This document shows positions 41,812 through 49,685 of a DNA stretch of 64,000 bases, one piece after another. Below the pieces are notes generated by a model. It was not told the DNA's origin. It did no database searches and worked only from the letters and a program-made list of their open reading frames with translations. Source of the DNA: CAVTSA01 sp963790575. Lineage in GTDB: Bacteria; Chloroflexota; Dormibacteria; Dormibacterales; Dormibacteraceae. The stretch lies in NCBI GenBank assembly GCA_963790575.1, contig CAWBPD010000019.1, positions 1 through 64,000 of the forward strand, in the 5' to 3' direction. Each line of letters begins with the position of its first letter. Within the stretch, counting starts at the first letter, position 1. The position numbers were made by a program, and so were the translations under genes.

Positions 41812-43239
41812 TCAATGACAGGTGTAGGTCACCTGGACCGGAGCCGACGTGTGATGCCCGGGCGAGGTGATCTGGAACACCACCGGCAAGGAGACGTTGT
41901 TTCCGGGGTCCGTCTGCAGCGTCGCGTCGACCGTGGTCGTGTGGTGCCCGGCGGAGACTCGCTTGGTCCCGGCCAGGCCACCGATCAGCACCCAGGATTT
42001 GGTCCCGTCCGCCGCCGTCTGCTGCTCACTCCATTGGTAGGCGAATTGGCCCGGTTGCCCATTGGTGGTGACCGTGGCCCTGAACGCGAAGCTGGCCGAG
42101 GTGACGCAGTCGGCGACGTGGGCCTCGGTGGGGTCGGAGGTGAACGCGACCGCGGTCACCCGAAAGGGCGTCGGAACGAAGAAATGCCGGTACCCGAGAT
42201 AGCCGCCGTAGCCGAGCAGGGAGACGGCGAGGAGGATCATGATCGTCCCCGCGATCACCATCGGCCGCGACATCCGGGTGGGGATCGGGATCTGGGCGAT
42301 GAGGCGGGGGAGCGGCTCGGCCCGGCGTGCCGTGGCGGGAAGTGGAGCCGACCGTGTGCGGAGCGCCTCCTCGTCCTGTCCCCGGACCGGCACGATGGCG
42401 CCGGACGAGGGCGGTCGCCGCCCGCTCAGCGCAGCCTTCAGAGCATCGGCCAAGGCGCCCGCCGTCTCCGGTCGGTCCTCGGGTTGCTTGGCGAGTCCCC
42501 GCAGCAAGACCTCACCCACCGTGGCCGGGAAGCCGGCGACGTGGGTGCGCGGGTCGGGAGGGGGCGTTCGCAGCTGCGCCTTCATCACGTCCTCGGCACC
42601 CCGGCCGTGGAACGGCGGCAGGCCGACCAGGCCCTCATAGGCGATGGTGGCCAGGCTGTAGACGTCGGCACGCCCGTCCACCACCCGGTCACCGCGGACC
42701 AGCTCCGGCGCCATGTAGGTGGGGGTGCCCTGCACTGAATGCAGATCTCCCAGCCCGAGGTCGGCGAGCTTCACGCTCCCGTCAGCGGCGACCAGGACGT
42801 TGGCCGGCTTGACGTCGCGGTGGACGATTCCCAACAGGTGGAGGTAGTCGATCGCGTCGGCGAGCTGGGTCACCCACGCGCTCACCTCCTCGGGTGCCGG
42901 CCGGCGGGTCTGGAAGACCTCGCGCAGGCTGGGACCCGGCATGAGCTCCATCACCACCAGCAGGTCCCTGCCCACGGGCGCCAGGTCATGGATGCGTACC
43001 AGGCGGGGATGATCGATCATCGCCAGCGCCCGCAACTGGCGCCGCAGGCGCTGGGCGTCCTCGGTGGTCCGCGGCGCGGCGCCCGGAATCAGCTTCACCG
43101 CGAGCGCCTGGTCGTGGCGACCACGCACCTCGTAGACCCGGCCGCCCGTACCTGCGCCCAGCACCCGGACGGCGCGATAGCCGGCCAGCTCGGCGGGAGC
43201 GGGCACATCTGCCGTGGCTTGCGGAAAGGCCTCCCTCAT
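41812..43239 (-). CDS. Transmembrane Ser/Thr protein kinase with ectodomain
   Basis: 475 residues. Hanks-type kinase: glycine loop VLGAGTGGRVYEV, Lys49 in AVKLIPG, catalytic H140-R-D142-VKPAN, metal motif DLG (160-162) in place of DFG, and a very short activation segment ending GTPTYMAPE. All catalytic residues are present. A linker leads to one transmembrane helix (about 320-342, VIAGTIMILLAVSLLGYGGY) and about 130 outside residues ending QVTYTCH, Ig-like in strand pattern. Lies between the T7SS ATPase/WXG100 pair and the sigma factor. It could be a signalling kinase or the structural equivalent of EssB/YukC. Confidence 0.92.
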   Translation of the reverse strand: MREAFPQATADVPAPAELAGYRAVRVLGAGTGGRVYEVRGRHDQALAVKLIPGAAPRTTEDAQRLRRQLRALAMIDHPRLVRIHDLAPVGRDLLVVMELMPGPSLREVFQTRRPAPEEVSAWVTQLADAIDYLHLLGIVHRDVKPANVLVAADGSVKLADLGLGDLHSVQGTPTYMAPELVRGDRVVDGRADVYSLATIAYEGLVGLPPFHGRGAEDVMKAQLRTPPPDPRTHVAGFPATVGEVLLRGLAKQPEDRPETAGALADALKAALSGRRPPSSGAIVPVRGQDEEALRTRSAPLPATARRAEPLPRLIAQIPIPTRMSRPMVIAGTIMILLAVSLLGYGGYLGYRHFFVPTPFRVTAVAFTSDPTEAHVADCVTSASFAFRATVTTNGQPGQFAYQWSEQQTAADGTKSWVLIGGLAGTKRVSAGHHTTTVDATLQTDPGNNVSLPVVFQITSPGHHTSAPVQVTYTCH

Positions 43240-43367
43240 CGGGCCCCTACGCTACCGGCGAAAAACCTGGCGACAAAAGTGACCAATCCTCCGGTGTGGC
43301 TCGTTTTGGAAGGACAAGCAGGCGCCCCGGGGCCTGCGGAACCACTTCAGCAGGAGGAACCAACCAG

Positions 43368-43649
43368 ATGGCACACGTTAGTTTCGATGACGCCGGCAAA
43401 GACACCGTGGCGCAGATGATCTCCCACATCAATGGTGAGATGCTCAGCTCGCTGAACCGGCTCAATCAGCTCGCGGACGGCCTGGCCAACAACCAGAACT
43501 TTCAGGGCCGGTACGCGGACCAGTACCGCGGTCAGGTCCACCCTGACATCAAGAAGGCAACCAAGAGCATGCACGAGCAGTCCAATCAGGTCAGCACGCA
43601 GCTGCGCCAGATCGGCAATGCCATTCTCGCGGCGGGCGGCAGCCAGTAG
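43368..43649 (+). CDS. WXG100-family protein
   Basis: 93 residues from ATG 43368 after AGGAGG. Helix-turn-helix hairpin: MAHVSFDDAGKDTVAQMISH, NRLNQLADGLANNQ, the turn FQGRYADQYRGQ, then VHPDIKKATKSMHEQSNQVS. The turn has F-x-G instead of W-x-G, and the C-terminal YxxxD/E-type export signal of mycobacterial substrates is not evident. Length is typical. Divergent from the kinase and convergent with the ATPase; probably the main secreted substrate of the locus. Confidence 0.85.
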   Translation: MAHVSFDDAGKDTVAQMISHINGEMLSSLNRLNQLADGLANNQNFQGRYADQYRGQVHPDIKKATKSMHEQSNQVSTQLRQIGNAILAAGGSQ

Positions 43650-43670
43650 CGTCATCGACTCCTCTCGCTT

Positions 43671-43708
43671 TCGCCGGCGGGGTGCGGTCAGGGTACCTCG
43701 CCGGCGAT
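43671..43708. terminator. Possible bidirectional terminator hairpin
   Basis: CGCCGGCG occurs on both sides of a 20-base spacer between the convergent WXG100 and ATPase genes (43673 and 43700), with a third copy at 43732. The arms can pair into a GC-rich stem; no U-run follows, so termination is only likely, not certain. Confidence 0.4.
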
Positions 43709-43722
43709 CCCCCGAAATCTCA

Positions 43723-46700
43723 CTATCGTTCGCCGGCGATCTGCAGCGTCTGGACGTCGCCGGCCATCACCAAAAGCGCCCGTCCCGGTGGCTGCGGCCC
43801 TCGACGCCGGGGTAGCGAGACCCCACCCACCAGGGTTCCATCCAGGGTGGGATCGGGATCCAGCAGGATTCCGAAGCGATCGCGCTGCACCTGGGTGAGC
43901 ACGCCGCCAAACTGGCGGTGGGCGGCCTGGGTGTCGGTCGCGAACACCAGCCGCAGGTCGGCGTCCCGAGCGGCCAGCGCCAGCTGTTCCAGCGACACCC
44001 CGGCGGTACCCTCGAACAGCTCATCGCCATCGTCCACCACCACCACCGCACCGGCCGCCAGATCCAACCCTTGCGGATCGGGGGAACCGCGCAAGGTTGA
44101 GACCAGCCGGTCGGCCAGCTGTTCGCACTCGTCCCGGCCCACCGCGGCCGCCGCCCACCAAGGCGCGCCGACCAGCGGACTCTGCCGCCGGGGCGCGAGC
44201 AGCACCAACGGGACCCTATGTGGCGCGCTGGCCAGCGAGCCCGCGATCGCCATCAGCGTGGTGCTCCGGCCGCTGCGGCGGGGACCGGCCACCAGAAGGT
44301 GACCCTCGCGGCGCAGGTCGAGCGTCGCCGGTTCCGGCTCCTGGCCGTCGAGCAGGCCCGGGATGGCTTCCATGGCGTCCGCCGGCGGTGGGAGCTCGGC
44401 GCGGCTGAGGCGCAGCGGCAAGAGACGGATCTGCGGCACCCGCGGGTGTGGGAAGCGCTGCCGCAGCTCGCCGGCGAGCTGCTCCAACGCCGCCGCCTGC
44501 GCGTTGCCGGCCGGTCGATCGCCGACGATCGGCGCCTGGAACTCGAACCGATGATCGACGAAGCCGCGGCCGGGGGGCAGGTGCGCGTCCCGGTAGAGCG
44601 CGCGGTCGAGTCCGATGAACGAGTACTCGTCGTCGCTGACCATGCGCAGCACCAGCCGCCGCGTCACGCCGGCGGTGATCCTTCCCGGCACCGAGTTCGC
44701 CGCGTCGCCCGTGAGCGCCGTGGCCAGACCCATCGAGCGCCCCTCCGCGATCAAGGTCTGGAAGATCTGGATCGGAGCGCCGTAGTCCACGTCCTCAAAG
44801 GCCGCCGCGAATCCGGCATACCCGTCGAGGAGGAGGACCAGGTGGGGGAGCGGTTCGTCGGCCAGTTGGTTGTACTCGGCGAGGGTGGAGGCGCCGAGGG
44901 CGGCCAGCAGCGTCTTCCGCCGCTCGATCTCCGACCGCAGGTAGGTGAGAACACGCTGAGCACGGTCGGGCTCGTCACCCGAGGCGACGGCGCCGGTATG
45001 GGGAAAGCCGGCCAGCGGGCGCAGTCCGCGGGTCGCGAAGTCGAGGGCGTAGAGGTGGAGCTGGTCGGGCGAGAGCCGCTCGGCGAGCCAGGCACCGATC
45101 CAGCGCAGAAGCGTGGTCTTGCCGCTGCCGGTGGCGCCGTACACGAGGAGGGTGCCGTCCCGCTCGAGATCGAATGAGGTCAGCACCTGACGCTGGCGGC
45201 GGGGCTCGTCGAGCAAGCCCAGTGGCACCCGCAGCGGGGTCTGGTCGGCGGTGGCGTACGGTGCCAGGTCCGCCTTCGTGAGCACCGCCGGCAGCGGTTC
45301 CAGCCAGGGCCGGCGCGGAGACGGCAAGCGGAGGTCGCGCTGGAGCTCGTGGACCGTGGCCACCACCCGCATCAGGTCGGTGGGGCTGGACGCGTTGCGA
45401 TCCCGGCCACCCGCCTCCTCCACCGGTTCGCCGCTCACGTCGAGCTCGCGGACCGTGATCGGTGCCGGGCCGCCCTCGGTCAGGGTGCGGCCACTGGCAT
45501 GCGCGGCCTGAAACTCGATCAGGGTGCCCGGGCCGGCGCGCATGAAGGCCCGGCCCCGGGGCAGCCCGGGGCGCGCGGCATCGTTGGTGCCGATCACATC
45601 CTGGCTGTCCGAGGTGTCCGAAAAGCGCAGCGCGAGCCGCAGATTGGTGTTGGTCCGGATGCGGTCGGAGATCACACCAGCCGGACGCTGGGTGGCCAGC
45701 ACCATGTGGATGCCGAGGCTGCGACCTCGTTGGGCGATGTCGACCATGCCATCGACGAAGTCGGGCAGCTCGTCCTTGAGCGCGGCGAACTCGTCGACCA
45801 CGATCACCAGACTCGGGAAGGCCTCCTCCGGGTAGCGTTCCTCGAACTCGAGCAAGTCGCGGCACGAGTGCTCCCGGAGCACCTCTTCGCGGTACCGCAG
45901 CTCCGCGCGCAGGCTGATCAGGGCCCGGTTGACGAGGTGACCGTCGAGGTCGGTCACAAACCCGACGGTGTGGGGCAGCTCGACGCAGTCGCGGAAGGCG
46001 GCGCCTCCCTTGTAGTCGATGAGGATGAAAGTGAGCCGCTCCGGTGAGTGCTCGGCGGCGAGCGCCGCCACCAGGGTCTGCAGCAGCTCGGACTTGCCGG
46101 CGCCGGTCATGCCCCCGGCGAGGGCGTGCGGGCCGTCGTAGCGCATGCTGATCGCGCACGGCTGGTGGCCGGCCGCGATCCCGAGCCGGGCGCCCAGCCG
46201 GCCGTCGTCGTGCGCCCACCGCCGGCGGGTGCGCTCGCCGGGGTCGTGGTCCAGCTCCAGCAGCTCGAGCAGGCTCACGTAGCGGGGGATGTCGGCCGCC
46301 TGCCCCGACGCCTCCAGGTCCCGGATCGGGGCCAGGTTGCGCGCCATCTCGTCGGCGACGTCGAGCGGCGCCAGATCGGGCGCGAGCGCGGGCAGCGCCC
46401 GCGCCTCTCCCATCACCAGCACCGAGGGGGCGCCCGAGAAGGGGTCGAGGTCGATCACTGCCCCGCAGGCACTCGGCAGCTCATGCAGCGACTTGCCCAG
46501 CCAGATCACATGGATGTCATGCGCCGGCCCCTCGGTGAGCAGCCGGTCGACCGTATCCCGGGGCAATTCCGCGTCGGCGTCGAGCAGGGCCACCGCGGAG
46601 GCGCCGCCGGTCGTGCGCACGCTTCCGTACGCGGTCCTCGAGGCCGCCTGCCGCTCCTCGAGAAGCTGGAGCAGGCGATCGGTGAGCTCGCGACCACGGA

Positions 46701-48108
46701 CACGTCCCGTCACCAGCGCGTCACCGGGGAGTGCCGGCGACTCCGGCCGCAGGTGGGGCAACCACCCCAGCCAGCGCCACTCGCCCTCCTGAGTCGGGGG
46801 AACCGCGGCCACGATCATCACCTGCTCCGGGCTGTGCAGGGCGGCGACCTGCAACAGCAGCGCCCGCGCCAGCCCAAGGACATCGTCCCGACCGCCCGCG
46901 ATCCCCAACGAGCCGACTTCTTTGAGCGGAATCGAGACCGGGACGGTGGCCACCGCCTGGTAGGTGGTGGAGACTTCCTCGGCCAGGCGGCGCAGGCCCT
47001 GATCGCCGCCGGACGGCACCTTGAGCGTCAGGCGGGAGCGGCCGTCGCCCCACCCCAACCGCAAGAAGAGGAAGTCAGGGTCCCCGGCGCGCCGCTCCCA
47101 GAGGTCAGGGCTGATCCGGGCGCAGCGCAGGGCGAGCATGGCCAGGTCGGGCGCCAGCGACCGTTGGAAGCGGCGCTCCTCCGCGTAGGCGCCGGCCATG
47201 CTTTCGTTGAGCCTGACCAGGTCGTCCCGGAACTCGAAGGACTGGCTGCGGAACGAGCGCCGTCCGGTGATCTTCTCCTCCACCCACTGACCGATCATCA
47301 CCACCGGTCCCAGGAGGGCGAACAGGAGATAGGCCGGGTTGTGGCCTGGGATGACCGCCACGAAGACCAGGCCCATGGCGGCGCCTCCGATGGTCGCGCT
47401 CACGGACAGTGTGGTGCCCCGCCGCCGCTCGGGCACCGCCGGCGCCTCGAACTCGACCGGTGGCGGGCGCGGCACCATGCGTGGCGGACGGTTGAGGGCC
47501 ACCCGGCCCTGGTCGTCGAGGAAGCCGACGCTGGTCGCGACCGTGCCCGCGAAGCCCAGCAGCGTCCGCCCGGCCTCGATCTCCTGCCCCGGCCGGAGCA
47601 GGGTCGCCCCCTCGAGCCGGCGGCCTTCGATGAGGGTCCCATGGGTGGAACGCTCGTCGAGCACCGTCACGGCGCCGTCCGCGGCGATCCGGAGCGTGAG
47701 GTGGAGGCGGGAGAGCGCGGTGTCCTGGATCACGATGTCGCACTCGGGAGCGCGGCCGATCGCGTAGACACCGGGCGAGAGGGGGAAGCGGCGACCGGCC
47801 TGCGGACCGCCCGTCACCAGCAGCAGGGTGACCGGACCGGTGCCGTCCGCCTCGTGGACGAGCGCACCGTGCGGGGCCAGCACCAGCTCATCGCCGGCGC
47901 GGATGCCGGCCTGACGGATGGTCGCGGTGCGGTCCAGCCAGGTAGCGGTGCGGCGGCAGTACAGACCCAGGAACCCGGGGGGCGCCTGCAGGTTCTCCCG
48001 GCCCGAGAGCACCTGGGTCAAGTCGGAGATCCGGCGATCCCCGTCGATGTCCAGGTAGAGGTCCTCCGCCGGCCGCCCCGGAACCTCCACCCGCGTCCGC
48101 AACTCCAC
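43723..48108 (-). CDS. EccC/EssC-like FtsK/SpoIIIE secretion ATPase with ubiquitin-like and FHA domains
   Basis: 1461 residues. Residues 1-85 have a ubiquitin-like/YukD pattern (LYLDIDGDRRISDLTQVLSG ... AGIRAGDELVLAP). An FHA domain follows (about 113-180: YAIGRAPECDIVIQDTALSR, RSTHGTLIEGRRL). Two transmembrane helices lie near 236-280. Then three FtsK modules: Walker A GGMTGAGKSELLQ near 668 with VIVVDEFAALK as Walker B; VYGATGSGKTTLL near 992 with LVLLLDGYAG; and a degenerate GPRRSGRSTT near 1277. This is the motor of type VII secretion, in the Bacillota EssC order (FHA-TM-ATPase x3) rather than the mycobacterial EccC order. Confidence 0.93.
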   Translation of the reverse strand: MELRTRVEVPGRPAEDLYLDIDGDRRISDLTQVLSGRENLQAPPGFLGLYCRRTATWLDRTATIRQAGIRAGDELVLAPHGALVHEADGTGPVTLLLVTGGPQAGRRFPLSPGVYAIGRAPECDIVIQDTALSRLHLTLRIAADGAVTVLDERSTHGTLIEGRRLEGATLLRPGQEIEAGRTLLGFAGTVATSVGFLDDQGRVALNRPPRMVPRPPPVEFEAPAVPERRRGTTLSVSATIGGAAMGLVFVAVIPGHNPAYLLFALLGPVVMIGQWVEEKITGRRSFRSQSFEFRDDLVRLNESMAGAYAEERRFQRSLAPDLAMLALRCARISPDLWERRAGDPDFLFLRLGWGDGRSRLTLKVPSGGDQGLRRLAEEVSTTYQAVATVPVSIPLKEVGSLGIAGGRDDVLGLARALLLQVAALHSPEQVMIVAAVPPTQEGEWRWLGWLPHLRPESPALPGDALVTGRVRGRELTDRLLQLLEERQAASRTAYGSVRTTGGASAVALLDADAELPRDTVDRLLTEGPAHDIHVIWLGKSLHELPSACGAVIDLDPFSGAPSVLVMGEARALPALAPDLAPLDVADEMARNLAPIRDLEASGQAADIPRYVSLLELLELDHDPGERTRRRWAHDDGRLGARLGIAAGHQPCAISMRYDGPHALAGGMTGAGKSELLQTLVAALAAEHSPERLTFILIDYKGGAAFRDCVELPHTVGFVTDLDGHLVNRALISLRAELRYREEVLREHSCRDLLEFEERYPEEAFPSLVIVVDEFAALKDELPDFVDGMVDIAQRGRSLGIHMVLATQRPAGVISDRIRTNTNLRLALRFSDTSDSQDVIGTNDAARPGLPRGRAFMRAGPGTLIEFQAAHASGRTLTEGGPAPITVRELDVSGEPVEEAGGRDRNASSPTDLMRVVATVHELQRDLRLPSPRRPWLEPLPAVLTKADLAPYATADQTPLRVPLGLLDEPRRQRQVLTSFDLERDGTLLVYGATGSGKTTLLRWIGAWLAERLSPDQLHLYALDFATRGLRPLAGFPHTGAVASGDEPDRAQRVLTYLRSEIERRKTLLAALGASTLAEYNQLADEPLPHLVLLLDGYAGFAAAFEDVDYGAPIQIFQTLIAEGRSMGLATALTGDAANSVPGRITAGVTRRLVLRMVSDDEYSFIGLDRALYRDAHLPPGRGFVDHRFEFQAPIVGDRPAGNAQAAALEQLAGELRQRFPHPRVPQIRLLPLRLSRAELPPPADAMEAIPGLLDGQEPEPATLDLRREGHLLVAGPRRSGRSTTLMAIAGSLASAPHRVPLVLLAPRRQSPLVGAPWWAAAAVGRDECEQLADRLVSTLRGSPDPQGLDLAAGAVVVVDDGDELFEGTAGVSLEQLALAARDADLRLVFATDTQAAHRQFGGVLTQVQRDRFGILLDPDPTLDGTLVGGVSLPRRRGPQPPGRALLVMAGDVQTLQIAGER

Positions 48109-48155
48109 CGCCGAAGAGGTTACACAGCCATGCGAGGCAGCCCCCGCGGCGGGCC

Positions 48156-48281
48156 GTCATGAGGTTGCACTGCCGGCAATGTCCCCTCACTCCGCCCCTC
48201 ATGAGGTTGCACTGCTGGCAATGTTCCCTCACCCCGCCCGTCATGAGGTTGCATCGCTGGCAATGTCCCCTCACCACCTCG
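48156..48281. repeat. Three tandem 42-base repeats upstream of the T7SS ATPase
   Basis: Units start at 48156, 48198 and 48240; consensus begins TCATGAGGTTGCA and continues GCTGGCAATGTCCCCTCACC. Identity is over 85%. They end 48 bases before the ATPase start codon. A single similar unit lies upstream of the aldo/keto reductase at 57229. Confidence 0.85.
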
Positions 48282-49217
48282 CGCAGCACCCCGTCACCAC
48301 CCGCGGCCCACCTCTGAGCACCCGCAGGAACCCGGCGGACACGCACAAGCGGGCGCAGCTCGGGCGCCAGCCCGAAGCGAGCCAGCAGCACCCTCACAGC
48401 AGCACTCCACTCTGCGGGCCCGGCAGGGAACGGCGCCGAGTGGCGCCGCGGGGGTTTGGGGGCGGCAGCCACCCAAGAAGAACAAATCGCCACCCCACAA
48501 CCCGCACCTTGGGTGCTACGCCGCCGTGCGCGAAGCGCTCGGACGCAGTCCGAAGTCGCCCGGCCCGCCGCCGTCGTCAGCGCGGCCCTGGCCGGGTCAA
48601 CTCCACCTCGCGCAGCACCCGTCGCCACCCACGGCCCACCTGTGAGCACCCGCAGGAGCCCGGCGGACACGCACAAGCGGGCGCAGCTCGGGCGGCAGCC
48701 CGAAGCGAGCCAGCACTATCCGCACGAGAGCACGCCACACTGTGGACCCGGCAGGGAACGGCGCCGAGTGGCGCCGCGGGGGTTTGGGGGCGGCAGCCAC
48801 CCAAGAAGAACAAATCGCCACCCTCCCAACCGCAACCCTGGGTGCTACGCCGCCGTGCGCGAAGCGCTCGGACGCAGTCCGAAGTCGCCCGGCCCGCCGC
48901 CGTCGTCAGCACGGCCCACCTGTGAGCACCCGCAGGAGCCCGGCGGACACGCACAAGCGGGCGCAGCTCGGGCGGCAGCCCGAAGCGAGCCAGCACCGCC
49001 CTCGCGAGAGCACCCCACTTTGCGGGCCCGGCAGGGAACGGCGCCGAGTGGCGCCGCGGGGGTTGGGGGCGGCAGCCACCCAAGAAGAACAAATCGCCAC
49101 CCTCCCAACCGCAACCCTGGGTGCTACGCCGCCGTGCGCGAAGCGCTCGGACGCAGTCCGACGTCGTCCCCATCTCCGGCGACGTCTTCCTCAGCGCGGC
49201 CCTGGCCGGGTCAACTC
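48274..49217. repeat. Three tandem copies of a ~280-330 base repeat
   Basis: Copies at about 48274-48602, 48603-48910 and 48911-49217, over 85% identical. Each carries GCACAAGCGGGCGCAGCTCG, AGCCCGAAGCGAGCCAGCA, a small inverted repeat GGCGCCGAGTGGCGCC, CCACCCAAGAAGAACAAATC and GTGCGCGAAGCGCTCGGACG. Open frames within are long only because stops are rare in such GC-rich sequence and none is conserved as protein. The last copy overlaps the 3' end of the FHA gene. A diverged fourth copy is at 32.5 kb. Confidence 0.85.
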
Positions 49218-49685
49218 CTCCCGCGCCGCCGCGCTCCACGCCGGCTGCAGCCCCTCCGGCCACATCGCCGCTGCTCGGAAACGGCCCTCGACGCCGCCGA
49301 AGCTGACCACGTCGCCATCGCGGAGACGGACCAACTCGTCTTCCGTCAGGCGCCTGCCCGCCACCGCCGTCCCGTTCGTGGAGCCGAGGTCGCGGAGGAA
49401 AACCCCGCGCGGCCCGCACTGCAGGCGAGCGTGCCGGCGGGAGACGACGCGCCCCGCGTCCAGAGGCCCCAGATCAAGATCGGGCGCCGTCCGCCAATCC
49501 CCGGTGGCCCGGCCCACCACCGTCAGCGGGCGGGTCAGCGCGTGGCTCAGGGTGCCGAAGTCGAGCGCCGGGCCCTGCGTGGAAACTACCTGCGCGGTTG
49601 CCGCGCGCGGCTGGGCCCGCGCCGAGCGAGGAGCAGCAGTGCCAGCCCCAGGAAGAGCGCCAGTCCGCCCAGCACCGCGGGCCAC
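49191..49685 (-). CDS. FHA-domain protein
   Basis: Up to 164 residues; the last 100 form an FHA phosphothreonine-binding domain: PLTVVGRATGDWRTAPDLDL, VVSRRHARLQCGPRGVFLRD, LGSTNGTAVAGRRL and RDGDVVSFGG. The start is unclear: the only in-frame start is GTG 49685, 100 bases inside the previous gene. Since that gene ends in a TM helix and basic tail, the FHA frame may be its cytoplasmic extension separated by one frameshift. The C-terminal residues are encoded by repeat DNA. Probable target: phosphorylated partner of the locus kinase. Confidence 0.7.
   Translation of the reverse strand: MARGAGRTGALPGAGTAAPRSARAQPRAATAQVVSTQGPALDFGTLSHALTRPLTVVGRATGDWRTAPDLDLGPLDAGRVVSRRHARLQCGPRGVFLRDLGSTNGTAVAGRRLTEDELVRLRDGDVVSFGGVEGRFRAAAMWPEGLQPAWSAAAREELTRPGPR

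Noticed and set aside
46048..48162. 704-residue plus-strand open frame opposite the secretion ATPase
   Set aside because: It is the antisense of a clearly coding gene and has His/Arg/Gly-rich composition with no motif.
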